The notes below the pieces were generated by a model. It did no database searches. It worked only from the letters and a program-made list of their open reading frames with translations, and was not told the DNA's origin. Made by a program: the position numbers and the translations under genes. 64,000 nucleotides of DNA from contig NZ_JABVAX010000002.1 in the NCBI RefSeq assembly GCF_013404595.1, forward strand, positions 62,001-126,000. Direction: 5' to 3'. Source of the DNA: Jannaschia marina (GTDB lineage Bacteria; Pseudomonadota; Alphaproteobacteria; Rhodobacterales; Rhodobacteraceae). This document shows, in pieces, positions 49,045 to 57,438 of this stretch. Each line of letters opens with the position of its first letter. Position 1 is the stretch's first letter.

Positions 49045-50474
49045 CCCTCGACACACCCCCGCCCGACTACACCCCCGCCACCGGGGCCTTCGCCGAGACG
49101 CTGCGTGGTCTCCTGCCAGAGGCCGCCTTCCGCGATCTCGATGCGCGCTATCTCGAAGAGTCGCGGGGCCGCTGGGCGGGACAGGGCGGTCTCCTCCTCG
49201 CACCCGGCGCCACGGAGGAAGTGGCGACGATCGTGCGTCACGCGGCTGAACATCGGGTCGCCGTCGTTCCCTACGGCGGCGGGACCGGCCTCGTCGGCGG
49301 ACAGGTGAGCGCTGATCTGCCGGTGCCTGTGATCCTCTCGCTCGAACGCATGACGCGGGTGCGCCGCGTCGATCCGGTCGAGAATGCTCTGACGGTGGAG
49401 GCCGGTGTGATCCTGCAGCAGGTGCAGGAAGTTGCCGCCGAAGCGGACCGCCTCTTCCCGCTCACCATCGCGGCCCAGGGGTCGGCGCGCATCGGCGGCA
49501 TTCTCTCGACCAATGCGGGCGGCGTAAACGTCCTACGCTACGGCAACGCGCGCGACCTCTGCCTCGGGCTGGAGGCGGTGCTTCCCGATGGCAGCGTGCT
49601 CCACGGCCTGTCGCCGCTGCGCAAGAACAACACAGGCTACGACCTGCGCCATCTTCTGATCGGGGCGGAGGGCACGCTCGGGATCATCACGGCGGCCACG
49701 CTGAAGCTCTGGCCGCGGCCCGCGCGTATGGGAGCCGCGATGATGACGGTGCGGGATCCGCAGGCGGCGCTCGATCTTCTGAACCTCGCGCGCGACCGGA
49801 TCGGGGAGGGCGTCTCGGCCTTCGAACTGATCGGTCGCACGGGGCTCGCTTTCCTGGCCGAGACGATGCCGGACGTGCGCCTGCCGCTCGGGCAGCCGGA
49901 GTGGTCGGTCCTGATCGATCTCGGCCTCGGCGGGGCGGGGGAGCCGACGGCGGCGCTCGAGGATCTCTTCGTCGCGGCAGAGGCGGCAGGGCTCGTCAGC
50001 GACGGCGTCATTGCGCAGTCCGAGGCGCAGCGGCAGGATTTCTGGCACTTGCGAGAGTCGATCCCCGAGGGCAATCGCCGGATCGGCGCGGTCAGCAGCC
50101 ACGACATCTCCGTCCCGACCGCGGCGATTCCGGAGTTCATCCGCGCGGGGACCGGGGTGATCGCCGGTCTCGGCGACTTCCGGATCAACTGCTTCGGCCA
50201 CGTTGGCGACGGCAACCTGCATTACAATGTCTTCCCCGCGCCGGGCCAAGACCGCGCCGACCACGTGGACGAGCGTGACGCGATCAAGAGCGCCGTGCAC
50301 GACCTCGTCCATCGCCACGGCGGTTCGGTCAGCGCGGAACACGGGGTCGGTCGGCTCAAGGTCGGCGACCTCGAACGCTACGTCGACCCGACCAAGCTCG
50401 CCGCGATGCGGGTCATCAAGTCGGCCCTCGACCCTGCGGGGATCATGAACCCGGGGGCGGTCCTGCGGCGCTGA
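49041..50474 (+). CDS. FAD-linked oxidase, D-2-hydroxyacid (D-2-hydroxyglutarate/D-lactate) dehydrogenase type
   Basis: 477 residues, GlcD/D2HGDH family with an FAD-binding PCMH domain (PYGGGTGLVGGQ, GSARIGGILSTNAGG, RNNTGYD-like KNNTGYDLRHL, GAEGTLGIIT) and a C-terminal oxidase domain with the metal site CFGHVGDGNLHYNV and SAEHGVGRLK. It should oxidise a D-2-hydroxy acid and pass electrons to an acceptor protein or quinone. The GTG start overlaps the lipoprotein gene by four bases. Exact substrate is not readable. Confidence 0.92.
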   Translation: MTLDTPPPDYTPATGAFAETLRGLLPEAAFRDLDARYLEESRGRWAGQGGLLLAPGATEEVATIVRHAAEHRVAVVPYGGGTGLVGGQVSADLPVPVILSLERMTRVRRVDPVENALTVEAGVILQQVQEVAAEADRLFPLTIAAQGSARIGGILSTNAGGVNVLRYGNARDLCLGLEAVLPDGSVLHGLSPLRKNNTGYDLRHLLIGAEGTLGIITAATLKLWPRPARMGAAMMTVRDPQAALDLLNLARDRIGEGVSAFELIGRTGLAFLAETMPDVRLPLGQPEWSVLIDLGLGGAGEPTAALEDLFVAAEAAGLVSDGVIAQSEAQRQDFWHLRESIPEGNRRIGAVSSHDISVPTAAIPEFIRAGTGVIAGLGDFRINCFGHVGDGNLHYNVFPAPGQDRADHVDERDAIKSAVHDLVHRHGGSVSAEHGVGRLKVGDLERYVDPTKLAAMRVIKSALDPAGIMNPGAVLRR

Positions 50475-50890
50475 AGACGAGGGCGGAACGGCAGGAGATG
50501 ATCGGGGCGAGCCCGACCATTGCGACGTTCAGAGATCAGCCCGCCCGACGGAATTGGTGCGTCCCCCTCAGATAAGGGGAACGCACCGTCTGCCATGCAA
50601 GCAGCATCACCCGAGGGTGACGTCCAATCATCTATATCGGCAATCCCGTTTTTCAACTAAAAGGCGAGTGTATTTGTTGACGTTCGCCTATGCTCTCGTT
50701 TCTGCATGTATCGATCGGCAGTCAGAGTCTTGTCTGCGGGCGTGCGAAGTGACCCCCTGAAACGAAACGCGCCCTGCCGGGGGAGGGCAGGGCGCGCGGG
50801 GGAATGGGTGAGGTCTGCTAGAACGCCCACGCCGATCTTGTCGCATCAAAAGGTTACCAAATGATTGACGCGCGTCGGTCGGGCACGGAT
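50475..50890. other. 416-base gap with two strong stem-loops, possible small RNA
   Basis: No convincing protein gene is present. A stem-loop at 50556-50587 pairs GGTGCGT with ACGCACC and CCCCT with AGGGG around CAGATA, with one mismatch. A second at 50768-50796 pairs CGCGCCCTGCC with GGCAGGGCGCG around GGGGGAG. Between them lies the most AT-rich stretch of the area (50625-50680), with TTGACG at 50677-50682 as a possible -35 box, though no clear -10 follows. The second hairpin may end a transcript from either side. Confidence 0.45.
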
Positions 50891-51427
50891 TCAGTGACCG
50901 TCGAAGGCGCAAAGCGTGTGGATCGGCATGTCCATCTCCTCGAGGGCCCGTCGCCCGCCGAGCTCCGGCAGGTCGATGACGAAAGCGCAGCCGACCACCT
51001 GCGTCCCGAGCCGTTCCAGAAGTGAGATCCCGGCCTGGGCGGTGCCTCCCGTGGCGAGAAGATCGTCCACCAGCAGCACACGCGCCCCGGGCGGCAGCGC
51101 GTCGCGGTGCACCTCCACCGTCGCCGTCCCGTATTCGAGGGCGTAGTCCTGTTCGAAGGTCTCGCCCGGCAGCTTGCCCTTCTTGCGGATCGGTACGAAG
51201 CCGCAGCCGAGTTGGTGGGCGACCGCCCCGCCAAGGATGAACCCCCGCGCCTCCAGCCCCGCCACCGCGTCGATTTCCTCACCCGCGAAGGGATCGAGCA
51301 GTTGATCGACGCAGAGCCGCATCCCCCGCGCATCGGCAAAGAGCGTCGTCACATCTCGGAACATGATTCCCGGTTTCGGGAAATCGGGAATGGTGCGGAT
51401 ATAGTCGAGGATCGTCTTCTTCTGCAT
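50891..51427 (-). CDS. apt: Adenine phosphoribosyltransferase
   Basis: 178 residues. Salvages adenine with PRPP to give [24 protein letters not shown] is the typical start, [18 protein letters not shown] and [18 protein letters not shown] follow, and [14 protein letters not shown] is the PRPP-binding motif. Functionally it pairs with mtnP, encoded two genes upstream, since mtnP releases adenine from methylthioadenosine. Three bases separate it from the DUF2927 gene. Confidence 0.95.
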   Translation of the reverse strand: MQKKTILDYIRTIPDFPKPGIMFRDVTTLFADARGMRLCVDQLLDPFAGEEIDAVAGLEARGFILGGAVAHQLGCGFVPIRKKGKLPGETFEQDYALEYGTATVEVHRDALPPGARVLLVDDLLATGGTAQAGISLLERLGTQVVGCAFVIDLPELGGRRALEEMDMPIHTLCAFDGH

Positions 51428-51430
51428 GGG

Positions 51431-52111
51431 TCAGCTTTCTTCGGGCACATCTGGGCCAGTCTCTGGGTCATAGTGACGCCGCAGCGCCATGGCGTCCTGC
51501 CCCTCGAGGCGGGTGACGGAATTGCCGTCCTCCGAAAAGAGGCTGCGGCGATAGGCCGGGCCGCGCACGTCGGTCATCAGGCCGAGGCCCTGCACGATCT
51601 CCTCGAGCAGGATCGAGGCGATCTCGCGCCGCCGGGCCTGGGCCGACACGGCGATCAGCGCCTCGCGGATCACACCGTCACGGGCGCGCAGGGCGACGCG
51701 GCCGAGCGGGAGCAGCGCCCCGTCGAGGTCGGCGACCCCGGTGTCGCGCATCACATGGCCGGGCGGGGTGGCGACGATATGGACGGCGATGTCCACGGCG
51801 TCTTCTTCGCGGGTCAGCCGGATGCCGGTGCCCAGTGCGTTCACCTCGGCGATGGCGTTGTCCAGCCCCTCCTCGTAGAGCCGCCGTTGCCAGTCTTCCA
51901 GCCGTTCCGTGACCGAAGCGAGTCCCACGGTCAGCGCGGCGCGCTTCTCCTCCGGCCAGCGCAGGAACGGCTTACGGCAGTCCCCGCCGGGATCGGCGGC
52001 ACAGGCGACGGCGCGATAGAAGGCGTCGTCGTTCACCGGGCCCGGCACTTCCACGAACTCCTGCGCGATCGCGGCGCAGGGCAGCAGCAGGGCGGCCAGA
52101 AGCGCCCTCAC
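51431..52111 (-). CDS. DUF2927 domain-containing exported protein
   Basis: 226 residues. Signal peptide VRALLAALLLPCAAIAQEF (cleavage near 17). Contains the DUF2927 region with EILLEEIVQGLG-like SILLEEIVQGLGLMTD, a stretch common to predicted zinc-dependent peptidase-like domains, and FSEDGNSVTRLEGQDAMALRRHYD at the end. Function unknown. GTG 52111 overlaps the mtnP stop (GTGA), which settles the start and puts it in the mtnP-apt operon. Confidence 0.82.
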   Translation of the reverse strand: MRALLAALLLPCAAIAQEFVEVPGPVNDDAFYRAVACAADPGGDCRKPFLRWPEEKRAALTVGLASVTERLEDWQRRLYEEGLDNAIAEVNALGTGIRLTREEDAVDIAVHIVATPPGHVMRDTGVADLDGALLPLGRVALRARDGVIREALIAVSAQARRREIASILLEEIVQGLGLMTDVRGPAYRRSLFSEDGNSVTRLEGQDAMALRRHYDPETGPDVPEES

Positions 52112-52965
52112 AGCACTCGTCCGGCGATCGCCCGCAGGCGCTCCACGACGGCCGGGTCGCGGGCCTCGGGGGCTGTCATCACAGCATGGTCGAGCGCCCG
52201 GTCGCAGCCCTCGTCGCAGGGCGCGTCCGTCACCTCGGCGGGCAGGTTCGCGACCATCGCCGTGGCCCGGGCGACATTGGCCTGCAGCGTGGCGATGATG
52301 TCGGTAATCTGCACCGAGCCGTGGTCGGGGTGCCAGCTGTCGTAGTCGGTGACCATGGCGACCGAGGCATAGTGCAGCTCCGCCTCCCGCGCGAGCTTGG
52401 CCTCGGGCATGTTCGTCATCCCGATCACGTCGCAGCCCCAGTCGCGGTAGAGCCGCGATTCGGCCAGCGTCGAGAACTGCGGTCCCTCCATGGCAAGGTA
52501 GGTGCCACCCTCGTGCACGGTCGCGCCCGCCGTCCGCGCTGCCCGCGCGCAAGCGGCCGAAAGCGCGGGGCAGACCGGATGCGCGACCGAGACATGGGCG
52601 ACGCAGCCCGTGCCGAAGAAGCTCTTTTCGCGGGCGAAGGTGCGGTCGATGAACTGGTCCACGATCACGAGATCGCCGGGGGCCATCTCCTCCCGGAAGG
52701 AGCCGGTGGCCGAGACCGAGACCAGATGCGTGACCCCGGCGGCCTTCATCGCCGCGACGTTAGCGCGGTAGGGGACGGTCGAGGGGCTGTGAACGTGCCC
52801 GCGCCCGTGCCGGGGCAGGAAGATCATCTCGGTGCCGTCGAGCGTGCCGTGCAGCATCTCGTCCGACGGTGCGCCCCAGGGCGTGTCCTGCGCGCGCCAG
52901 GTCGCGTCCTGCAGCCCGTCGACGGCATAGAGCCCCGACCCTCCGATGACCCCGATGACCGGCAT
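52108..52965 (-). CDS. mtnP: S-methyl-5'-thioadenosine phosphorylase
   Basis: 285 residues. Splits methylthioadenosine with phosphate into adenine and methylthioribose-1-phosphate. GVIGGSGLYAVDGL, LPRHGRGHVHSPSTVPYRANVAAM and the substrate region GMTNMPEAKLAREAELHYASVAMVTDYD are diagnostic. GGGGAGACGGG lies before ATG 52965. It leads the operon mtnP-DUF2927-apt, which together recycle the adenine of polyamine-derived methylthioadenosine. Confidence 0.94.
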   Translation of the reverse strand: MPVIGVIGGSGLYAVDGLQDATWRAQDTPWGAPSDEMLHGTLDGTEMIFLPRHGRGHVHSPSTVPYRANVAAMKAAGVTHLVSVSATGSFREEMAPGDLVIVDQFIDRTFAREKSFFGTGCVAHVSVAHPVCPALSAACARAARTAGATVHEGGTYLAMEGPQFSTLAESRLYRDWGCDVIGMTNMPEAKLAREAELHYASVAMVTDYDSWHPDHGSVQITDIIATLQANVARATAMVANLPAEVTDAPCDEGCDRALDHAVMTAPEARDPAVVERLRAIAGRVL

Positions 52966-53023
52966 CCCGTCTCCCCTTTTTCGACCCGCGCACCCTAGCA
53001 GCCCCCGCCGCGCAGGGAAGGCG

Positions 53024-54430
53024 TCAATCGCGTCGAATGACCCCGGTGATCGCGGCCGCCCCGAGCGCCGTGACGATCCAGCCCGCGATGTTGAGCACGA
53101 AGCCTGCGCCCCAGAGCCATCGACCCCAGGGCCCGCGCGAGGTCGAAGGGGCCCAGGCGTCGGTCTGGTTCAGGTCGATGATCGGGATCACGAGGTCCGC
53201 GGCATAGGCGTAGCGGTTGAACGTCTCCCAGTCCTGACCGGGGGCACCCGGCGCGGACCAGGCCTGCGCGGGTCGGGTCTCGCTGAGGGCCAGCGACTGC
53301 CAATCGTCTGACACGAGGACCGGCGCGGCGTTCGGGGCGAAGTCGCCGGCGTCCCAGGCGAAATGCGCCAGTGTCACCGCGAGAAGCCAGAGCACGCCGA
53401 GCGCGGCGAAGCTGCGGAACGGCTGGTAGCCGTAGCCCGTCGTTACGCGCAGAAGGGCATCCCAGACCCACCGCCAGGCGACGCCGAAGAGCGCGAGCAA
53501 CCGGTCGCCGCCCTCGCGCGGCGTGCCGTCCGGCCGATGCAGGCGTCGCCGGCGCGACTGCTGTCGCAAGCGCCGCTCGCGCCGGCGCAGGACGCGGCGA
53601 GCGTCGCCCTCGCGCCCCATCTGGCGAAAGATGCGGGCGAGCTGCGTGAACGGTTGCGGATGGAAGCGCGGACCTACGAAGCTGCCGGCCTCGACCCAGT
53701 CGAGACGCGCGGAGAGGTCGGCCTCGCCCGCGATGTGGTCGTAGACGAAGCCGTCGAGCACGAGGTCCTCCGCTCCGGGCCACCCGCGCGCATCGTCCGC
53801 GAGCACGCCCACCCGCGCCGAGTGAAGCGAAACCGCGCCGCGCAGCACGCGGACCCCGCGCCAGACGAGCCCCTCGCCCACCGTGAGGCGCTGCGCCATG
53901 AGGGCCGTCCCCTTCGCGCCGTCGAGCACCGCGCCCTCCACGTCGAGTTGTCCGCCGATGCGGGTGCCGGACAGAAGGATCTCTCCGCGCGTCTCCACCT
54001 GCCTAAGGAAGAGATCGCCGGTGACATGCGCGCCCTGCAGATCGAGCCGGGCCAAACGGCTCCGGCTCAGGTCGAGCGTGCGCAGCTTGGCCTGCCGCGC
54101 AATCAGGCGCGCGTCGAAATGACAGGCGATCAGGGCGCTTGCGCCCCGTGTCTCCTGGAACGACAGGTCGATCTCGCCCTCGATCCAGGCCCCGCGCAGC
54201 GACACGCCCGGCCCCTCGACCCGGCAATCGGGGCATCCGCCGAGAAACAGGAACCGCAGGATCGAGGCGCGGACGCGCCGGTCGGGCGTCGACTCCTCGG
54301 GCCGGCTGCCGCTGCCGAGGATGCAGCGCTCGCCGGCGCGGGCGGCGGCGATCAACGCAGCTTCGGCCTCGGTCAGGGCGTCCTCGGGCCCAAGCGCGGT
54401 GATGTCGGCCCAGGCCCGGATGATCCCCAT
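53024..54430 (-). CDS. Beta-helix repeat protein with C-terminal membrane helices
   Basis: 468 residues. Residues about 75-270 read as pentapeptide-like or right-handed beta-helix coils (for example LRTLDLSRSRLARLDLQGAH, GEILLSGTRIGGQLDVEGA). A strongly basic stretch, RRVLRRRERRLRQQSRRRRL, follows near 290, then membrane helices at about 338-359 and 439-462. I do not recognise a functional family; proteins of this plan are sometimes labelled membrane-associated oxidoreductases without proof. The start is ATG 54430 (MGIIRAWADITALG); a longer frame would cover the promoter of the divergent SulP gene. Confidence 0.7.
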   Translation of the reverse strand: MGIIRAWADITALGPEDALTEAEAALIAAARAGERCILGSGSRPEESTPDRRVRASILRFLFLGGCPDCRVEGPGVSLRGAWIEGEIDLSFQETRGASALIACHFDARLIARQAKLRTLDLSRSRLARLDLQGAHVTGDLFLRQVETRGEILLSGTRIGGQLDVEGAVLDGAKGTALMAQRLTVGEGLVWRGVRVLRGAVSLHSARVGVLADDARGWPGAEDLVLDGFVYDHIAGEADLSARLDWVEAGSFVGPRFHPQPFTQLARIFRQMGREGDARRVLRRRERRLRQQSRRRRLHRPDGTPREGGDRLLALFGVAWRWVWDALLRVTTGYGYQPFRSFAALGVLWLLAVTLAHFAWDAGDFAPNAAPVLVSDDWQSLALSETRPAQAWSAPGAPGQDWETFNRYAYAADLVIPIIDLNQTDAWAPSTSRGPWGRWLWGAGFVLNIAGWIVTALGAAAITGVIRRD

Positions 54431-54542
54431 GGGCCGAGAGTGCCGGGAGGTCGCGCCGGGCGCAAGGCCGCGCGGGGGCTGTCCCTGCGCGCTGTTCCCT
54501 GCTAGAGCGCGCCAAACCCGACACGACCGCGAGTATGTTACC

Positions 54543-56153
54543 TTGAGCAGCCCCTCCCTGCTGGCAAGATTTGCCAACCGTTTCGATGCCCCCGACCTGC
54601 GCGTCGCGCCCACCTCCTCGCTCAGCGCCGGCGTGATCCGGGTCGAGGTTCTGGCCGGGCTCACCGTCGCGCTCGCGCTCGTGCCCGAAGCCGTGGCCTT
54701 CGCCTTCGTGGCCAAGGTCGATCCGCTCGTCGGGCTCTATGCCGCCTTCATCGTCGGCCTCGTCACCGCGCTCATCGGCGGCCGGCCCGGCATGATCTCG
54801 GGCGCGACGGGGGCGCTGGCCGTGGTCATGGTCAGCCTCGTGACGCAATTTCCCGAGGGCGTGGGCGTACAGTATCTCTTCCTGACGGTCGTCCTCATGG
54901 GGATTATCCAGATCTTCGTGGGCATCATGCGTTGGGGCAAGTTCATCCGGCTCGTGCCGCATCCCGTCATGCTGGGCTTCGTTAACGGGCTCGCCATCGT
55001 GATCGGCAAGGCGCAGCTCGATTTCTTCCGCACGGCCGACGGGGCCTGGATGACGGGCATGGAGCTCGTGCTCGTGCTGGCGCTCGTCGCATTGACGATG
55101 GCGGTGATCTGGGGGCTGCCGAAGCTCACGAATGCCATTCCCGCGCCTCTCGCGGGCATCGCGGTGACGGCTGTGGTCGTGCTGGTCTTCGGCCTGCCGG
55201 TCCCGAACGTGGGCGACCTCGCCTCCATCTCCGGGGGGCTGCCGCAGTTCGCGCTGCCCGACGTGCCGCTCAACCTGGAGACGCTGCGCATCATCGCGCC
55301 ATATGCGCTCATCCTCGCGGCCATCGGCCTGATCGAGAGCCTGCTGACCCTGAACCTCGTGGGCGAGATCACCGGCCAGCGCGGCGGCGCCAGCCAGGAA
55401 TGCATCGCCCAGGGTGCGGCCAACACCGTCACCGGCTTCTTCGGCGGCATGGGCGGTTGCGCCATGATCGGCCAGTCGATGATCAACGTGAAGTCCGGCG
55501 GCCGCACCCGCATCTCCGGCCTGGCTGCGGCACTCTTCCTGCTGCTCTTCATCCTGGTCGCCTCGCCCCTCATCGAGCAGATCCCGCTCGCCGCGCTGGT
55601 GGGCGTGATGTTCATGGTCGTCATCGGCACCTTCGCATGGAACTCGATCCGCATCCTTTTCCGGGTTCCGAAGATCGACGCGGCGGTCATCATCCTCGTG
55701 ACCGCGGTGACGGTGCGGTTCGACCTTGCAATCGCGGTCGTCGTGGGCGTCATCGTCTCGGCGCTGGCCTATGCCTGGCAGAACGCGACGCGCATCCACG
55801 CGCGCGCGCACAGCACACCGGAGGGCGCGAAGGTCTATGCGGTTCAGGGGCCGCTCTTCTTCGGCTCCGCGACGGGTTTCGTGGAGCTCTTCGATCCGGC
55901 GAACGACCCCTCGCTCGTGATCGTCGACTTCGCCGACAGCAGGGTCGCCGACCAGTCGGCGCTGCAGGCGATCGAGGCGGTGGCCGCCAAGTACGAGGCG
56001 GCGGGCAAGCAGATCCAGCTGCGTCACCTGACGCGCGATTGCCACAGGCTGCTGACGAAGGCCGGCCACCTCATCGTCGACAGCGACGACGACCCGGACT
56101 ACGCGGTCGCGGCGAACTACGGCGTCCGCACGGGGATCCTCGGTGGCCATTGA
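54543..56153 (+). CDS. SulP-family anion transporter with STAS domain
   Basis: 536 residues. Twelve or so membrane helices carry the SulP core (VLAGLTVALALVPEAVAFAFV, GLYAAFIVGLVTALIGGRPG, NLVGEITGQRGGASQECIAQG), followed by a cytoplasmic STAS domain from about 430 (VYAVQGPLFFGSATGF, DFADSRVADQSALQAIE). SulP proteins exchange sulfate, bicarbonate or other anions; the ion here is unknown. The only in-frame start fitting the family length is TTG 54543. It diverges from the beta-helix protein gene. Confidence 0.9.
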   Translation: MSSPSLLARFANRFDAPDLRVAPTSSLSAGVIRVEVLAGLTVALALVPEAVAFAFVAKVDPLVGLYAAFIVGLVTALIGGRPGMISGATGALAVVMVSLVTQFPEGVGVQYLFLTVVLMGIIQIFVGIMRWGKFIRLVPHPVMLGFVNGLAIVIGKAQLDFFRTADGAWMTGMELVLVLALVALTMAVIWGLPKLTNAIPAPLAGIAVTAVVVLVFGLPVPNVGDLASISGGLPQFALPDVPLNLETLRIIAPYALILAAIGLIESLLTLNLVGEITGQRGGASQECIAQGAANTVTGFFGGMGGCAMIGQSMINVKSGGRTRISGLAAALFLLLFILVASPLIEQIPLAALVGVMFMVVIGTFAWNSIRILFRVPKIDAAVIILVTAVTVRFDLAIAVVVGVIVSALAYAWQNATRIHARAHSTPEGAKVYAVQGPLFFGSATGFVELFDPANDPSLVIVDFADSRVADQSALQAIEAVAAKYEAAGKQIQLRHLTRDCHRLLTKAGHLIVDSDDDPDYAVAANYGVRTGILGGH

Positions 56154-56160
56154 GCGGGGC

Positions 56161-56189
56161 GGGAAGACTTTTCGGCGAAAAGTCTTCCC
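56161..56189. terminator. Perfect 13-bp hairpin between convergent genes
   Basis: GGGAAGACTTTTC at 56161-56173 pairs with GAAAAGTCTTCCC at 56177-56189 around a GGC loop. It lies between the 3' ends of the SulP gene and the flavin reductase gene and can end both transcripts. Tip (TTC-GGC-GAA) matches the hairpins at 9169-9280 and 24193-24266. Confidence 0.8.
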
Positions 56190-56195
56190 CCCGCG

Positions 56196-56798
56196 TCACT
56201 CGTCCGGTCGCGCGAGCGAGAAGAGGTTTTCGACCCGCGTGTAGTCCTTGTAGCCGAGCCGCGCCATCGGCCCGAAGGACATCACGTCGAAGATCCCGTC
56301 GCTGAGAGCATCGTCGCGGATGTGCACGCCCGTCACCTCGCCGAAGACGGCGATATTGGCCTCCCCCGGCAGCTCCACCACCTGCGTCACCCGGCATTCG
56401 AGCGCCGCTGGCGTGCCGCCGACGCGGGGGCAGTCGATGGTCTCGCATTGCACCTTCTCGACACCGGCCACGCCGAACTCGTCCTCCCCCGCGGCCAGCG
56501 CCGCCGAGGAGGCGTTCATCGCGTCGCGCATCGCGTATTCCACGATGTTGACGCAGAAGACCCCGCTCTCGCGCAGCTGCGCCACGCTGTCCTTGGTGCC
56601 GTCGCGATCGGGCTTGGAAGAGGTCGAGGCGAACATGACCTGCGGCGGCACATAGGCCACCGCGTTGAAGAAGGAGTAGGGCGCGAGGTTGTCGCCGAGG
56701 CTCCCCCGAGTGCTGATCCAGCCGATGGGCCGCGGCGCGACGATGGCGTTGAACGGGTTGTGCGGCAGGCCATGGCCGTCCTCGGGGCGGTAGAACAT
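56196..56798 (-). CDS. Flavin reductase-like FMN-binding protein
   Basis: 200 residues, split-barrel flavin reductase family (DIM6/NTAB type). NPFNAIVAPRPIGWISTRG at the start, LAPYSFFNAVAYVPPQVMFAS and KDSVAQLRESGVFCVNIVEY are the standard blocks. It binds FMN and may supply reduced flavin or reduce quinones; the partner is unknown. GAGAGGATACGC precedes the ATG at 56798. Confidence 0.9.
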   Translation of the reverse strand: MFYRPEDGHGLPHNPFNAIVAPRPIGWISTRGSLGDNLAPYSFFNAVAYVPPQVMFASTSSKPDRDGTKDSVAQLRESGVFCVNIVEYAMRDAMNASSAALAAGEDEFGVAGVEKVQCETIDCPRVGGTPAALECRVTQVVELPGEANIAVFGEVTGVHIRDDALSDGIFDVMSFGPMARLGYKDYTRVENLFSLARPDE

Positions 56799-56922
56799 GC
56801 GTATCCTCTCGGGTCTGTCGCCGCGACCCTAGGCGGAGCCTCGCGGCGATCCAAGGGCCGTGGGCACCGCAAAATCGCACGACGCTCTGGCCACCCCGGC
56901 CGGAACGGGCAACAACCGGGCG

Positions 56923-57393
56923 ATGGAACTGCACCGCGAAACCGAGGCCGACGGCTGGGAGGTCGAGGCCCTCTTCGATACCTGCTTCGCGCCGGGGCGC
57001 ACGGCGCTGTCGTCCTACCGGCTGCGCGACGGTGTGCCGCCGGCCCGGGATCTGTGCCTCGTCGCGCGGGGCGCGGCGGGGGAGGTCGCGGGCGCGATCC
57101 GCTTCTGGCCCGTGTGCGTCGGTCCACACTCCGCGATGCTCCTCGGGCCCGTCGCCGTCCACCCGACGCGGCAGGGCGAGGGGCTGGGCGCGTTCCTTCT
57201 CCAGTCGGGGCTCGACCGGGCGGCGGTGGGCGGCGTGGCGCGGGTGCTGCTCGTCGGGGATGCCTCCTACTATGGCCGCTTCGGCTTTCGCCGGCTTCGG
57301 GGCGTGACGATGCCCCCGCCGACGAACCCCGACCGGGTGCTCGGCGTCTGGGATTGGGACGGGATCGCGGGCAGTGTGACCCGCGCCGTCTGA
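56923..57393 (+). CDS. GNAT N-acetyltransferase, YhbS-like
   Basis: 156 residues. Single GNAT domain of the YhbS group: LGPVAVHPTRQGEGLGAFLLQSGL is the acetyl-CoA motif, followed by LVGDASYYGRFGFRR. The substrate is unknown. ATG 56923 begins at the fold; a GTG at 56860 would add 21 residues of low-complexity sequence that lie in the divergent promoter region and are less likely. 45 bases downstream starts the EcsC gene. Confidence 0.83.
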   Translation: MELHRETEADGWEVEALFDTCFAPGRTALSSYRLRDGVPPARDLCLVARGAAGEVAGAIRFWPVCVGPHSAMLLGPVAVHPTRQGEGLGAFLLQSGLDRAAVGGVARVLLVGDASYYGRFGFRRLRGVTMPPPTNPDRVLGVWDWDGIAGSVTRAV

Positions 57394-57438
57394 CCCTCGA
57401 CCTTGCCGCGAGGTCACGTCGCACCCATCTCTTGTCCC

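Noticed and set aside
50554..50760. Small frame of 68 codons in the gap before apt
   Set aside because: No ribosome site, Cys/Arg-rich odd composition, and it crosses a hairpin arm; not convincing as a gene.
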